From assembly GCF_024438035.1 (NCBI RefSeq), contig NZ_JANFQF010000007.1, positions 62,001 through 126,000 on the forward strand: a stretch of DNA of 64,000 nucleotides, in the 5' to 3' direction. The stretch comes from Rhodococcus tibetensis. Lineage in GTDB: Bacteria; Actinomycetota; Actinomycetes; Mycobacteriales; Mycobacteriaceae. Both the position numbers and the translations under genes were made by a program. Positions 13,392 through 22,722 of this stretch are shown piece after piece. Position 1 is the first letter of the stretch, and each line of letters begins with the position of its first letter. The notes under the pieces were generated by a model. That model searched no databases. It was given only the letters and a program-made list of their open reading frames with translations, and had not been told where the DNA came from.

Positions 13392-14315
13392 TCAGGCGCC
13401 GCGCTCCTCCCGATCGCGGGAGGCCAGTTCATCGAGATCGAGGATGAACTCGGCCGTGAGCTGAGCGATGTCTTCCGCGTGCGAGATCGGCGACCAGTGT
13501 CCCGCCTCGATGTGACGTCGCCGCAGGTCGGGAGCCCATTTCTCGGTGTCCTCGTAGCCTACTGGCCGCACTGCCTTGTCGTTCGCGTTGAGGATCAGCT
13601 GAACCGGCACGTCGGTGTAGCGATCACGCGGCTTGCCGAGACACTTCCGGATGTTCGCCCGGTAGAGCTTCAGACCGTTCACCATGTCGTCCGCGAGCGT
13701 CGGAGCCGGGCGCACGAGCGCGGGATCGAGTCCGTCGAAGAATCCGAGGAACGCCGGCCAGTGTCGTGAGAACCACAAACGAAGCGGCAGGGTTGCGAGG
13801 CCGGGGATCTGGAACAGGACCGTGTAGGCAGACGCCACCGCCTGGGCGAGCGGTCCACCGAAGCTGCGGTCCGATATCCGGCGGCGCAACCACTTGCCGA
13901 GGTGATCGAGGTTGGGCCCGGACACCGAGGTGAACGACGCGATCCGCTCCGAGGCTCCCGGCTCACAGACGGCCTCCCAGGCCTCCACCGACCCCCAGTC
14001 GTGGGCGAGGACATGTACCGGCGTGCCCGGGCTCACCGCGTCGATGACGGCGAAGAGGTCACCCGCCAGCTCGGACAGTCGATAGTCCGCCACACGGGTG
14101 GGCACGCTGCTCTGTCCTGCGCCGCGGCTGTCGTAGCTGATCACCCGGAACCGCTCCAAAAGGAAGGGCACCGTGCGTTGCCACAACTCGTGGGTGTCCG
14201 GCCAGCCGTGCACCAGCACGATGGTGTCGCCGGCTGGATTGCCCTGTTCGAACACCGCCAGTTCCACGGGTCCGTTGGAAATCCGCACGGCAGTACCTGG
14301 TGTGTATGCACTCAT
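13392..14315 (-). CDS. Alpha/beta hydrolase, epoxide hydrolase/haloalkane dehalogenase-like
   Basis: 307 residues with an alpha/beta-hydrolase fold. LVHGWPDTHELW gives the HGxP oxyanion motif, LAHDWGSVEAW places an aspartate (not serine) at the nucleophile elbow, and EAGHWSPISHAE supplies the C-terminal histidine. An Asp nucleophile points to hydrolysis of epoxides or haloalkanes rather than esters, but the substrate is unknown. The start at 14315 has GAGG upstream; an earlier ATG at 14405 would overlap the upstream gene. It is third in a cluster with the ferredoxin reductase and PF10118 protein, separated by 46 bp. Confidence 0.85.
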   Translation of the reverse strand: MSAYTPGTAVRISNGPVELAVFEQGNPAGDTIVLVHGWPDTHELWQRTVPFLLERFRVISYDSRGAGQSSVPTRVADYRLSELAGDLFAVIDAVSPGTPVHVLAHDWGSVEAWEAVCEPGASERIASFTSVSGPNLDHLGKWLRRRISDRSFGGPLAQAVASAYTVLFQIPGLATLPLRLWFSRHWPAFLGFFDGLDPALVRPAPTLADDMVNGLKLYRANIRKCLGKPRDRYTDVPVQLILNANDKAVRPVGYEDTEKWAPDLRRRHIEAGHWSPISHAEDIAQLTAEFILDLDELASRDREERGA

Positions 14316-14361
14316 GAAGGGTCCTCGGCTCTTTCGAAGCATCGGTGTCGTCGGTGTGGGA

Positions 14362-15480
14362 TTACAGGTCGAGTACGAGACGGCCGCCCGAGGAACGGGA
14401 GACACAGATCAGCATTTCGTCCTGCTGTTCGGCGTCGGTGAGCCGCGTCTCCCGGTGTTCCGGCTTGCCGGACAACACTTTTACGCGGCACGTTCCGCAG
14501 AAACCCTGCTGGCACGAATATCCGACACCGGGCTGCCTGTTCTTGATAACACTCAACGCCGACTCGTCGGCGGGAACGGTCAGTACCTCGCCCGTGCTGA
14601 CGAGTTGTACCTCGAACTCGCTGCCGTCGAGTACCGGTGGTGCACCGAATCGTTCGAAGTGCAGCGCGGTGGCCGGGCTCGAATGAAACTCGCGCCGAAC
14701 GGATTCGAGCATCGGTGTCGGCCCACAGCAGTAGACCGCGCCACCGGGAACAGCGCGCCCGAGCAAATCGTCAGCGCTCGGCAATCCGAACTCGTCGTCG
14801 GGACGGATGAACACCCGCGAAGAGTCGAAGGCATCGATTTCGTCGAGGAAGGGCATCGATTCGCGGGATCGACCGGAATACACTAACTGCCAGTCCATTC
14901 CGAGCGCACGGGCGGCCCGCACCATCGCCAGAATGGGAGTGATTCCGATCCCGCCGGCGATGAACAGCGCGCTGCCCTCACCGACGAACGGAAACCCGTT
15001 GCGCGGACCGCGGACCGTCACCGGCGTGCCGGGCTCGAGCGCGTGCATCTCGACAGAACCACCGCCCCCGTCCGGGATTCGCCGGACGGCGACACTGTAA
15101 CCGTTCCGATCGGACGGATCACCGCACAACGAGTACTGGCGCCGAAGACCCGACGGCAGGTGGAAGTCGAGATGCGAGCCCGGGTGCCACTCGGGAAGTG
15201 TCGCACCGTCTTCCGCCTCGAACCGCAGGAGTACCACGTTGGCGTCGCGCGCCACGACCTCACGTCTCGACACGACGAGCGTCATCGCGCTGTCGGGATT
15301 GTGCCCGGCGACCACAGGGTTGTACTCGTGCGCCGTCAGTACACGGAGGTACTTTTCGGCGACGGCCTCGGTGATGCGCATGGCCCGGTCGGGGCGAGCT
15401 CGACCCTTGATGTCCGGCGGTGCGTCGTAGCGAGCTAAGCCCTTGGCTTTGAGGACGTTCCGCATGGAAGCGAGCTTCAT
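14362..15480 (-). CDS. Ferredoxin-NAD(P) reductase-type oxidoreductase with C-terminal 2Fe-2S domain
   Basis: 372 residues. An N-terminal extension (about 70 residues) is followed by an FAD-binding barrel (RQYSLCGDP is the RxYS flavin motif near residue 145), an NAD-binding domain (IAGGIGITPILAMVRAA near residue 205, CCGPTPML near 275) and a plant-type 2Fe-2S domain with CQQGFCGTC and a distal Cys (LICVSR). This is the phthalate dioxygenase reductase/VanB arrangement, which passes NAD(P)H electrons to an oxygenase. No oxygenase component is adjacent except possibly the PF10118 protein. Its ATG overlaps the upstream stop as ATGA, and this decides the start over an upstream ATG at 15603. Confidence 0.9.
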   Translation of the reverse strand: MKLASMRNVLKAKGLARYDAPPDIKGRARPDRAMRITEAVAEKYLRVLTAHEYNPVVAGHNPDSAMTLVVSRREVVARDANVVLLRFEAEDGATLPEWHPGSHLDFHLPSGLRRQYSLCGDPSDRNGYSVAVRRIPDGGGGSVEMHALEPGTPVTVRGPRNGFPFVGEGSALFIAGGIGITPILAMVRAARALGMDWQLVYSGRSRESMPFLDEIDAFDSSRVFIRPDDEFGLPSADDLLGRAVPGGAVYCCGPTPMLESVRREFHSSPATALHFERFGAPPVLDGSEFEVQLVSTGEVLTVPADESALSVIKNRQPGVGYSCQQGFCGTCRVKVLSGKPEHRETRLTDAEQQDEMLICVSRSSGGRLVLDL

Positions 15481-16391
15481 CGTTGCGCCGCCTGTGCCGC
15501 CGGCGACGACGCAAGGTACTTCACTGCCTGCGCCGTGGACCCCTCGTTCGAGGGATGGTACGACCGAGTGAAATACGTGGACATCCGCTTGGTGAGTTCC
15601 CATGCGGTGGGCAGGGTTCCTCGCTTACCCGCAGCGAAGTAGTCGGACAGATGGGGCTTGCGCCGATGTGCCGACCACTGAGCGAGTTCGGGGTCGTTGC
15701 GCATGAGGAAGCGGGTGCCGCGCACCCACAGCCACACGATGACCGGCGTCACGATCAGCTGGGTTCGAATGCGACGCGACTCGCGCTTGTCGAAGTAGCG
15801 CATGACGTCATAGGCCACCGAACGGTGTTCCACCTCTTCCGCACCGTGCCACCGCAGCAGGTCGAGCATGGTCGGGTGCATTCCGGCGCGGTCGAGGCCC
15901 TCGGCATTGAGCACCCAATCACCGAGAAATGCGGTGATGTGCTCGATGGCGGCGATGACGGCGAGCCGTTCGATCAGGTGGTTCTTCTCCCGCAACCCGG
16001 TGAGCGGACGCGGTCCCAGAATCTTTGTGAAGGTCCATTCCATCTGATCGGTGAAGGGTGTCGGATCGAGGCCCTTCTCCTTCAAATGTAAGAGCACACC
16101 GGCATGGGCGTTGGAGTGCATCGCTTCCTGCCCGATGAAGCCCACGACGTCGTCGCGAAGTTGCTCGTCCTCGATCAGCGGCAGTGCTTCTTTGAACGTC
16201 TCGACGAACCATTCCTCTCCCGCCGGGAGGAGCAGGTGCAGAACGTTCAGAACGTGCGTGCTGAACGGATCACCCGGAATCCAGTGCATCGGGAGATTCG
16301 ACCAGTCGAACTCGACGTTCCTTGCCTGCAACAGGATGTGATCCGGTTCCGGGATCGCAGTGCTGTTACGCGGTGCAGTCGGGGCGGACAT
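15477..16391 (-). CDS. PF10118-type predicted metal-dependent hydrolase (di-iron-like)
   Basis: 304 residues of the PF10118 family (annotated as predicted metal-dependent hydrolase). Conserved acidic/His pairs fit a helical di-metal site: EEWFVE, GFIGQEAMHSNAH, AIEHITA and WHGAEEVEHRSVAYD resemble the ExxH and EH pairs of ferritin-like di-iron enzymes. Its tight coupling (ATGA) to a 2Fe-2S reductase suggests it may be the terminal oxygenase or desaturase fed by that reductase; this is inference. ATG at 16391 has an AAGGAG site 8 nt upstream. Hydrophobic residues around 215-235 suggest membrane contact. Confidence 0.8.
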   Translation of the reverse strand: MSAPTAPRNSTAIPEPDHILLQARNVEFDWSNLPMHWIPGDPFSTHVLNVLHLLLPAGEEWFVETFKEALPLIEDEQLRDDVVGFIGQEAMHSNAHAGVLLHLKEKGLDPTPFTDQMEWTFTKILGPRPLTGLREKNHLIERLAVIAAIEHITAFLGDWVLNAEGLDRAGMHPTMLDLLRWHGAEEVEHRSVAYDVMRYFDKRESRRIRTQLIVTPVIVWLWVRGTRFLMRNDPELAQWSAHRRKPHLSDYFAAGKRGTLPTAWELTKRMSTYFTRSYHPSNEGSTAQAVKYLASSPAAQAAQR

Positions 16392-16440
16392 TCGGTTACT
16401 CCTTCGTGCCACCACTGCGCCACGCATGGGTCGATGTGGC

Positions 16441-16489
16441 ACAGTTCACTCAACAACTTGGAGTAACTGTAACACTGAGTATCAGATAC
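16441..16489. promoter_or_regulatory. Candidate control region of the redox cluster
   Basis: The gap before the PF10118 gene holds an 11-bp perfect palindrome GTATCAGATAC (16479-16489) and a second inverted pair ACAGTT/AACTGT (16441-16446 and 16465-16470). They lie 50-100 bp upstream of the start, where a repressor or activator could act. No regulator gene is next to the cluster. Confidence 0.35.
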
Positions 16490-16516
16490 GACCAGCGGTC
16501 GTTGGGCAGAATCGAG

Positions 16517-17077
16517 TCAGCCGTACGTATCCCTCGGTCCGCGGCCACGCACGTGTCGTTCGCCCTTCCGCCAGCTCGGAGCAGACGGACCGGTGATGCG
16601 CAGTGACTTCACGACCCCATCACCGACGGCCGCGGCAATCTTCGCGAGAATGTGTGATTGCATCATCCGAAGCTGAGTTGCCCACGCAGTCGACTCCGCG
16701 GACACGCTCAAGATTCCGTCCCGAAGCCCGGTTGGCTCGGCGTGCGAGGCAATGTCCTCACCGACAACCTGCGTCCACCGGCCGAGGACCGTCCCCTCCG
16801 ACACCTTGGGTGCCCATCCCCGTTGTTTCGCGAGCGCACTGGTCAGCGCGCCGAACGGCTGTGGATCGCGATCGTCTGGGCCCGGACCCGACCACCCACG
16901 CCGGCGCCGGGCACGCAGGCTCCGAACCCCCGTCCCGGAACGCCGGCCCTGACCGACAGATTTACCGCTCGCCTTCGCGGCCGCCCGCGCCTCCTCGAGC
17001 GCACGTCGGGCGAGGTCGACTCCCTTCAACTCCGGTTCCGGAGCCTCCGCAGGGGTGGGATCAGGACCCTCCGTCAT
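16517..17077 (-). CDS. dciA: DciA-type DUF721 protein, replicative helicase operator
   Basis: 186 residues. The C-terminal domain, from [16 protein letters not shown] to about residue 165, is the DUF721/DciA fold that helps the replicative helicase DnaB load where DnaC is absent. The N-terminal 75 residues are basic and disordered ([14 protein letters not shown]). The Trp in ESTAWATQL near residue 130 is a family hallmark. The ATG overlaps the recF stop as ATGA. The ribosome-binding site GAAGGAG lies inside the last recF codons, in the second copy of a 28-bp duplication. Confidence 0.9.
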   Translation of the reverse strand: MTEGPDPTPAEAPEPELKGVDLARRALEEARAAAKASGKSVGQGRRSGTGVRSLRARRRRGWSGPGPDDRDPQPFGALTSALAKQRGWAPKVSEGTVLGRWTQVVGEDIASHAEPTGLRDGILSVSAESTAWATQLRMMQSHILAKIAAAVGDGVVKSLRITGPSAPSWRKGERHVRGRGPRDTYG

Positions 17078-18330
17078 GAAGGGACTCCTTCCACTCGTCC
17101 GTCACGAGGGGACTCCTTCCACTCGTCCGTAATGTGCGAGATGCGTCCTCGCTCCGTGTCGCGGGCCTCCACACCGAACCGGACGGCATCTAGTTCTGCG
17201 GGAACGTCCTCCGGTACGGCAGCGGTGATGAGTACCTGTTCGGCGTCCACGGCGACGCGGGCCAGCGCGCTGCGACGACGCCGATCCAGCTCGGCAAACA
17301 CATCGTCCAACATCAGAACCGGATCACTGCCATCCGATCGCAGCAACCCGAACGCCCCTAGGCGCAGCGACAGTGCGAACGACCAGGACTCCCCGTGGCT
17401 CGCGAACCCCTTGGCCGGTGTGTCACCAAGTTGCAATTCGAGATCGTCGCGATGAGGTCCGACCAGACACACACCCCGTTCGATCTCCTTCGACCGCATG
17501 ACCGACAGCTCGTACAGGAATCGTTCCTCGAGAAAAGCGATGTCGTCGGATGCGGCTCCACGTGACGGGTCGGTGAATTCAGGCGGCAGGGACGAAGCGA
17601 GGCTCGAGCGGTAGCGGATACTCGCCGGCCTCGATTCGGGAGCGAGGGACCGGTACGACTCCGCCAGATGCGGGGCGAGGTCGTGCACGAGTTGTAACCG
17701 CCCGGCAAGCAGTTGAGCGCCGTGCTCGGCAAGATGCCCATCCCAGACTTCCAGCGTCGCAAGCGCGCTCGCGCCGTCCTCACTCGTGGAAGATCCGCTG
17801 CGCGACACCCGCCTCAACGCCCCACCGGCGGTTTTCAGTAGTGCCGAGCGTTGCCGCAGAACCCTGTCGTAGTCGGCACGTACCGCGGCCATCCGCGGGA
17901 TCCGCGAGGTGAGGAGTTCGTCGAGATAGCGCCGCCGATCTCCCGGGTCACCGCGGACCAGGGAGAGATCCTCGGGGGCGAACAACACCGTCTGCAGGAT
18001 CCCCAGAATCTCGCGCGGTCGGCGGGTCGGCGATCGATTGATCCGGCCCTTGTTCGACTTACCTTCGATCAGTTCGACGTCCACAGTCAGTTCCCGACCG
18101 GCGTTGACGACGGTTGCGCCCGCGAATGCCTGTCCCGTACCCGTCCTGATCAGCGGGGCATCCGAACTCACTCGATGCGAAGACAGGGTGGACAGATAGC
18201 CCAGTGCCTCGAGCACGTTCGTCTTGCCGTGCCCGTTGGGACCGACGAAGACGGTGCACCCCGGACGCAAGTCGAGGCTCAGTGCGTCCCAGGACCGGAA
18301 GTCTCTGAGCGAGAATGCGCGGACGAACAC
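17074..18330 (-). CDS. recF: DNA replication/repair protein RecF
   Basis: 418-residue SMC-like ATPase that helps RecR/RecO place RecA on gapped DNA. Walker [10 protein letters not shown] lies near residue 30, the signature [11 protein letters not shown] near 325, and Walker [14 protein letters not shown] near 345. The GTG start at 18330 directly abuts the gnd stop at 18331. The C-terminal tail is unusual: a 28-bp tandem duplication (copies 17081-17102 and 17109-17130) shifts frame and gives the final residues [11 protein letters not shown] before the TGA that overlaps dciA. Confidence 0.98.
   Translation of the reverse strand: MFVRAFSLRDFRSWDALSLDLRPGCTVFVGPNGHGKTNVLEALGYLSTLSSHRVSSDAPLIRTGTGQAFAGATVVNAGRELTVDVELIEGKSNKGRINRSPTRRPREILGILQTVLFAPEDLSLVRGDPGDRRRYLDELLTSRIPRMAAVRADYDRVLRQRSALLKTAGGALRRVSRSGSSTSEDGASALATLEVWDGHLAEHGAQLLAGRLQLVHDLAPHLAESYRSLAPESRPASIRYRSSLASSLPPEFTDPSRGAASDDIAFLEERFLYELSVMRSKEIERGVCLVGPHRDDLELQLGDTPAKGFASHGESWSFALSLRLGAFGLLRSDGSDPVLMLDDVFAELDRRRRSALARVAVDAEQVLITAAVPEDVPAELDAVRFGVEARDTERGRISHITDEWKESPRDGRVEGVPS
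17081..17130. repeat. Tandem 22-bp repeat with 28-bp period at the recF/dciA junction
   Basis: GGGACTCCTTCCACTCGTCC-GT occurs identically at 17081-17102 and 17109-17130. On the coding strand each copy contains GGAAGGAGTCCC, so the dciA ribosome-binding site exists twice. Because 28 is not a multiple of three, the second copy is read in a different frame at the end of recF. Confidence 0.9.
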
Positions 18331-19242
18331 CTATGTTCCAGAACCGATTTCCGGCTCGCCTGCGGCCTTTTTCACGGCATGGCCACCGAACTGATTGCGC
18401 AGCGCGGATACCGCTTTCATGGCCGGAGAATCGTCCTGCCGCGAAGCGAAACGTGCGAACAGCGCCGCGGAGATCACGGGTGCCGGAACGGCATGGTTGA
18501 TCGCTTCCTGCACCGTCCAGCGGCCCTCACCGGAATCCGCTGTGTACCCGGAGATCTCGGCGAAATCAGGGTCGTCGCCCAGCGCCTTGACCAGAAGTTC
18601 GAGCAACCACGACCGCACGACGGTGCCCTTGGTCCAGGCGCGGAGAACACCGTGGACGTCAGTGACCAGCTCTTCAGCCTCGAGCAGTTCGTATCCCTCG
18701 GCGTACGCCTGCATCAGGCCGTATTCGATGCCGTTGTGAATCATCTTCGCGTAGTGGCCGGCGCCGACAGGACCTGCGTGGACGAAGCCGTCAGCACGTT
18801 CGCCTTCGGGGCGAAGCGCATCGAAGAGAGGAAGTGCGCGTGCGACATCGGCTTCGGCGCCACCGACCATCAGCCCATAACCGTTCTCGAGTCCCCAGAC
18901 CCCACCGGACACACCGCAGTCCAGGTAGCCGATGCCCCTGGACGCCAGCATGTCACCGTGCACACGGTCGTCGCTGTATCTCGAGTTCCCACCGTCGATG
19001 ACCAGGTCCCCGGACTCGAGCACGGTCGACAGCTCCGTCACGGTGTCCTGGGTGATCTTTCCCGCCGGAACCATCACCCACACGACGCGCGGAGACTCGA
19101 GTCGCTGCGCGAGTTCCGTGAGGGATGCCACGTCGGTGACCTCAGGACGTGGGTCGTAGCCGATTACCTCGTGACCGCGTGCGCGCAGACGCTCGCGCAT
19201 GTTGAATCCCATTTTTCCGAGTCCGACCAACCCGACCTGCAT
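18331..19242 (-). CDS. gnd: 6-phosphogluconate dehydrogenase, decarboxylating (short NAD-type)
   Basis: 303 residues. The Rossmann motif VGLVGLGKMGFNM starts the protein, followed by VMVPAGKITQ, the substrate loop DGGNSRYSDD, CGVSGGVWGLENGYGLMVGG, and the catalytic lysine in HYAKMIHNGIEYGLMQ. About 300 residues is the short class, lacking the C-terminal extension of the 470-residue E. coli enzyme. It oxidises 6-phosphogluconate to ribulose 5-phosphate and CO2 in the pentose phosphate pathway. A gnd between dnaN and recF is a hallmark of mycobacterial and rhodococcal origins. Confidence 0.95.
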   Translation of the reverse strand: MQVGLVGLGKMGFNMRERLRARGHEVIGYDPRPEVTDVASLTELAQRLESPRVVWVMVPAGKITQDTVTELSTVLESGDLVIDGGNSRYSDDRVHGDMLASRGIGYLDCGVSGGVWGLENGYGLMVGGAEADVARALPLFDALRPEGERADGFVHAGPVGAGHYAKMIHNGIEYGLMQAYAEGYELLEAEELVTDVHGVLRAWTKGTVVRSWLLELLVKALGDDPDFAEISGYTADSGEGRWTVQEAINHAVPAPVISAALFARFASRQDDSPAMKAVSALRNQFGGHAVKKAAGEPEIGSGT

Positions 19243-19304
19243 CGCGATCTCCGTCCGCTCGTGAGATTTCTTCCGACAGTGGACCTTCCGCTTCCGGTGA
19301 CGCG

Positions 19305-20489
19305 TCAGCCCGGAAGTCGGACCGGCATCAGCAGGTAGGTGTACGCACTTTCGGGCGCCGAGAAGCTGCCGGACTCGTCCGGCTCGATCTCCTCTTCGGT
19401 AGCGGGGCGCAGCACTGCGGGACGGCTCGGTGCCGTGAAACCGAACAGCACCTCTTCACTGTGGAGCGACGACAGACCGTCGATCAGGTAACCGGGGTTG
19501 AAGGCAATGGTCAGCGGCTCCCCGCGGAACACGGCGTTGAGGCCTTCCTCGGCACGGCCCGCATCGTCACCACCCGCTGAGAGAAGAAGCCCCTCGGCAG
19601 AGAACTGGAGCCGAACCTGGGCGCCACGCTCCGCAACCAACGCCACACGCTTGATGGCCTCGACTAGGGGGGCGATCTCTACGGTGGCCATCGCGGTGTG
19701 CTCGGACGGCAGGAGCTGGCGGAACTTCGGGAACTCGGCGTCGAGGAGGCGGGTTGTGGTGCGGCGGCCGTCGTTGACGATGCCCAGGAGGCCGTCATTG
19801 CCCACGGCCGAGCCGGAACCGAGAGCGAGCTCGACGGGCGAAGTGGCATCTCCGGCAAGCGTTTTCGCCGACTCGGACAGAGTCTTGGCGGGGATGAGGA
19901 CGGCGGCCGACGTGTCGGGATTGGTGGGCGACCACTCGAGTTGACGCACCGCGAGACGGAACCTGTCGGTAGCCGCGAGCACAATCGTGCTCTTCTCGAT
20001 TTCGACACGAATGCCTGTCAGCATCGGAAGGGTGTCGTCCCGCCCGGCAGCCACAGCTACCTGGCTGATCGCCTCGGAGAAGAGGTCCGCGGGGATCGAG
20101 CCTGTTTGCTGGGGAAGCTGGGGAAGCTGCGGATAGTCCTCGACCGGCATGGTGGGCAGGGAGAACTTGGCACTTCCACAGGCAATCAGAACCCGCGTGC
20201 CTTCGAGGGTCACATCCACCGGCTTGTTGGGAAGTGCCTTCGTGATGTCAGCCAGCAATTTGCCGGACACCAGGACTTGACCCGTACTGCCGACCTCTGC
20301 GGCGACCCGCACCTGGGCCGACACCTCGTAGTCGAATCCGGAAACCGTCAACCCTTGCTCGGTTGCATCAAGGAGAACCCCGCCGAGAACCGGGACAGGA
20401 GGTCGCGACGGCAGACTGCGAGCGACCCATGCCACTGAATCAGCGAATTCTTCCCGGGAGACGCGAAACTTCAGGCTTCCAAGCTCCAT
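19305..20489 (-). CDS. dnaN: DNA polymerase III sliding clamp, beta subunit
   Basis: 394 residues with three clamp domains: N-terminal [21 protein letters not shown], the middle [12 protein letters not shown], and the C-terminal tail ending in [10 protein letters not shown], which is the canonical MPMRL-like terminus forming the client-binding pocket. The homodimeric ring tethers polymerase to DNA. I chose ATG at 20489 with GAGAGGAA about 10 nt upstream; the longer frame to 20579 would add 30 residues without homology. It lies downstream of oriC, facing away from dnaA in the usual order. Confidence 0.98.
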   Translation of the reverse strand: MELGSLKFRVSREEFADSVAWVARSLPSRPPVPVLGGVLLDATEQGLTVSGFDYEVSAQVRVAAEVGSTGQVLVSGKLLADITKALPNKPVDVTLEGTRVLIACGSAKFSLPTMPVEDYPQLPQLPQQTGSIPADLFSEAISQVAVAAGRDDTLPMLTGIRVEIEKSTIVLAATDRFRLAVRQLEWSPTNPDTSAAVLIPAKTLSESAKTLAGDATSPVELALGSGSAVGNDGLLGIVNDGRRTTTRLLDAEFPKFRQLLPSEHTAMATVEIAPLVEAIKRVALVAERGAQVRLQFSAEGLLLSAGGDDAGRAEEGLNAVFRGEPLTIAFNPGYLIDGLSSLHSEEVLFGFTAPSRPAVLRPATEEEIEPDESGSFSAPESAYTYLLMPVRLPG

Positions 20490-20782
20490 CGCCGGGTTGT
20501 TCCTCTCGGTAGCACGGTTGGTCGGCACGGTCGAGCCGTGACCACTGGCACTGCAGTCTTTCACAGAGCGGCGATGCATAACCGTAAGCCCTCGAGGGCG
20601 AACTTGAAAGCGGAACGTCGCGGTCCTCGAGTCTCCGGTGGGGCCTGTGAACCGACTTGATCCCCAACCCTGTTTTGAAAGAGTTTCTTAGAAGAAATAT
20701 TCAGAAGTACTATTAGGTCCTGTGGAATCTGTGGACGAACGGCCTTAGACGCTGGTTGGTCCGTGTGGCGCTATGGGGAATT

Positions 20783-20806
20783 CTCGAGGACAAACTCGAG
20801 GACCAA
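20783..20806. repeat. Two 12-bp CTCGAG units on the dnaN side of the DnaA boxes
   Basis: CTCGAGGACAAA and CTCGAGGACCAA lie head to tail at 20783-20794 and 20795-20806, the same 12-bp period as the larger array at 20973. A single extra CTCGAG lies at 20827-20832 overlapping the end of a DnaA box. Confidence 0.8.
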
Positions 20807-20972
20807 TCGGGCGGCCGTGTGGACTACTCGAGGTTGTCCAAAGTTCTGCACGCTCTGTCCACAGAGAATCCACGTCATCCCCACACTTATCCACAGGTGT
20901 GAATGCTTTCTTCCAGGTCCCGGCCTCGGCGTGTTGCTCCGGTGTGTCGCGCTGCCGCGCGGTGCGCCTACC

Positions 20973-21044
20973 CTCGAGTACCCCCTCGAGCAACCCCTCG
21001 AGGGCGACCTCGAGGACTGGCTCGAGGGCCCCCTCGAGTGGTCT
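20973..21044. repeat. Six-unit 12-bp array of CTCGAG palindromes in oriC
   Basis: CTCGAG starts at 20973, 20985, 20997, 21009, 21021 and 21033, exactly 12 bp apart each time. The six intervening hexamers differ (TACCCC, CAACCC, GGCGAC, GACTGG, GGCCCC, and TGGTCT after the last), so only the palindrome and the period are conserved. This looks like an iteron-type protein-binding array rather than slippage. It sits between the dnaA terminator and the DnaA-box cluster. No matching known element comes to mind. Confidence 0.9.
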
Positions 21045-21082
21045 GTGGCCCGTCCGTAGTCGCCGGCCGGTCCCCACGACGA

Positions 21083-21117
21083 CTCGTGCCCCGGCAGTCG
21101 AACTACCGGGGCACGAG
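21083..21117 (-). terminator. dnaA terminator hairpin
   Basis: A perfect 12-bp stem, CTCGTGCCCCGG at 21083-21094 paired with CCGGGGCACGAG at 21106-21117, with an 11-nt loop. It lies 18 bp after the dnaA stop and would shield the origin from dnaA transcription. No T-tract follows. Confidence 0.85.
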
Positions 21118-21135
21118 GAGTGACGGTGCGGCGAT

Positions 21136-22722
21136 CTACCGCTTTGAGCGCTGCTTGATGCGGGCCGTGAGCTCCTGGACCTGGTCGTAGACCTTCCGGC
21201 GCTCGGTCATCTCCTTGCGGATCTTCTTGTCCGCGTACATGACGGTGGTGTGGTCGCGGCCGAACGTCTGACCGATCTTCGGCAAGGAGAGGTCGGTCAG
21301 CTCGCGGCACAGGTACATGGATATCTGGCGTGCCTGAGCCAGTGGACGGGCCTTGCCCGGTCCACACAGGTCGTCGATGGACATGTTGAAGTACTCGGCC
21401 GTCACCGCCATGATCGTCGCCGCATTGATCTCGAGACTCGACGAATCCGGCATCAGATCACGCAGAACCACTTCGGCCAGCGTGAGGTCCAGGGGCTGCC
21501 TGTTCAGGGATGCAAAAGCAGTCACCCTGATGAGTGCGCCCTCGAGTTCCCGGATGTTCCGCTCGATCCGGCTGGCGATCAACTCGAGGACATCGTCGGG
21601 CACCTCGAGCCGGTCCATGCGAGCCTTCTTGCTGAGGATCGCGATTCGGGTCTCGAGTTCGGGTGGCTGGACGTCGGTGATCAGGCCCCACTCGAAGCGG
21701 GTGCGCAGACGTTCCTCCAGCGTGGCCAGCTGTTTCGGCGGGCGGTCGGACGACACGACGATCTGCTTGTTCGCATTGTGCAGCGTATTGAAGGTGTGGA
21801 AGAACTCCTCCTGGATTCCTTCCTTGCCCTCGATGAACTGGATGTCGTCGACCAGCAGCACGTCGGTCTCACGGTAGCGGCGTTTGAACGCCACCTTGCG
21901 GTCGTCGCGGAGGCTGTTGATGAAGTCGTTCGTGAACTCTTCGGTCGAGACGTACTTGACCCGCATCCCCGGGAAGAGACGTTGCGCATAGTGACCGGCC
22001 GCGTGCAGCAGGTGCGTCTTACCGAGGCCTGACGCCCCCCACACGAACAGCGGGTTGTAGGCACGGGCAGGGGCCTCTGCGATGGCAACGGCGGCCGCAT
22101 GGGCGAAGCGGTTGGACGAGCCGATGACGAAGGTGTCGAACGTGTACTTCGCGTTGAGGCTGTTGCCACCCGTCGCTGTGGGTGCGGGTCCCGCCGGTGG
22201 CTTCGTGAAGTAGGACGGCCACGACTCGTGGACGCTGGCAAGCGCCTCGCTGTCGTCGTCGACCTCTTCGAAGTCCGTCGTGTCCGAGTAGGGCTGATCT
22301 TCGCCGGAACCGAATCGGCGACGGCGGTACGTGCCTGAGCTGGTGGCCGAGGTCTCGAGATGTCGGGGATTACGTCGCTGTTCCGGGTCCGGTCGGTGAT
22401 CCCGGGGAGGCGGGTCGGCGTCGGGTTCGTTCTCGACCGGTGCTGCGATACGAACGCCGAGACCCTCAACTTGTTCGCCGAGGTGCCGGCCGAGGGCGTG
22501 GAGGATCGGTTCACGCAGATCCCGTTCGATCGCTTCCTGTGCGAATGGGGACGGAACCGAGAGAAGAGCGAACCCCTGCGCCAGCGTCAAAGGCTTGACG
22601 AGTGCCAACCATGCCTTCTGGCCACGCGTCAACGGTGGCAGGTCGCCGCCGGGTGAATCGGACGTGAGATCAGCAACGACGTCGATCCAGATCCGTGCGA
22701 GCGCATTCGGATCCTCGTTCAC
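21136..22722 (-). CDS. dnaA: Chromosomal replication initiator DnaA
   Basis: 528 residues. Domain I spans about 1-100, the linker to about 190 is acidic and Pro-rich, and domain III starts at [20 protein letters not shown] with Walker [10 protein letters not shown] and Walker [14 protein letters not shown]. Domain IV ends with [19 protein letters not shown], the DnaA signature that contacts the box. The GTG start at 22722 has an excellent GGGGAGGAACCAC ribosome-binding site; the longer frame to 22845 runs back through promoter DNA. DnaA boxes in its upstream region suggest autoregulation. Confidence 0.99.
   Translation of the reverse strand: MNEDPNALARIWIDVVADLTSDSPGGDLPPLTRGQKAWLALVKPLTLAQGFALLSVPSPFAQEAIERDLREPILHALGRHLGEQVEGLGVRIAAPVENEPDADPPPRDHRPDPEQRRNPRHLETSATSSGTYRRRRFGSGEDQPYSDTTDFEEVDDDSEALASVHESWPSYFTKPPAGPAPTATGGNSLNAKYTFDTFVIGSSNRFAHAAAVAIAEAPARAYNPLFVWGASGLGKTHLLHAAGHYAQRLFPGMRVKYVSTEEFTNDFINSLRDDRKVAFKRRYRETDVLLVDDIQFIEGKEGIQEEFFHTFNTLHNANKQIVVSSDRPPKQLATLEERLRTRFEWGLITDVQPPELETRIAILSKKARMDRLEVPDDVLELIASRIERNIRELEGALIRVTAFASLNRQPLDLTLAEVVLRDLMPDSSSLEINAATIMAVTAEYFNMSIDDLCGPGKARPLAQARQISMYLCRELTDLSLPKIGQTFGRDHTTVMYADKKIRKEMTERRKVYDQVQELTARIKQRSKR

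Larger units (their letters stand above)
20490..21135. other. oriC: Chromosomal replication origin oriC (dnaA-dnaN spacer)
   Basis: A 646-bp spacer with origin hallmarks. Perfect or near DnaA boxes: TTATCCACA 20887-20895, CTGTCCACA 20855-20863, TTGTCCAAA 20834-20842, and on the minus strand TAGTCCACA 20818-20826 and TCGTCCACA 20730-20738. An AT-rich stretch at about 20671-20717 (TGTTTTGAAAGAGTTTC and AAATATTC) is the candidate unwinding element, next to the boxes. The other half carries a CTCGAG array and the dnaA terminator. Location between dnaA and dnaN is where mycobacterial oriC was mapped. No gene is credible here. Confidence 0.9.

Noticed and set aside
14315-14405. Upstream extension of the alpha/beta hydrolase
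   Set aside because: It would overlap the reductase stop region and adds residues without homology; ATG 14315 has a ribosome-binding site.
17851-19338. 495-codon plus-strand open frame
   Set aside because: Antisense to recF and gnd, which have unmistakable motifs.
20973-21044. CTCGAG array as a CRISPR array
   Set aside because: Repeat is 6 bp and period 12 bp, far shorter than CRISPR units; no cas genes nearby.
20763-21190. Short plus-strand frames in the dnaA-dnaN spacer
   Set aside because: Created by the CTCGAG array (repeating S-S/P-R residues); no start signals; the region is the origin.
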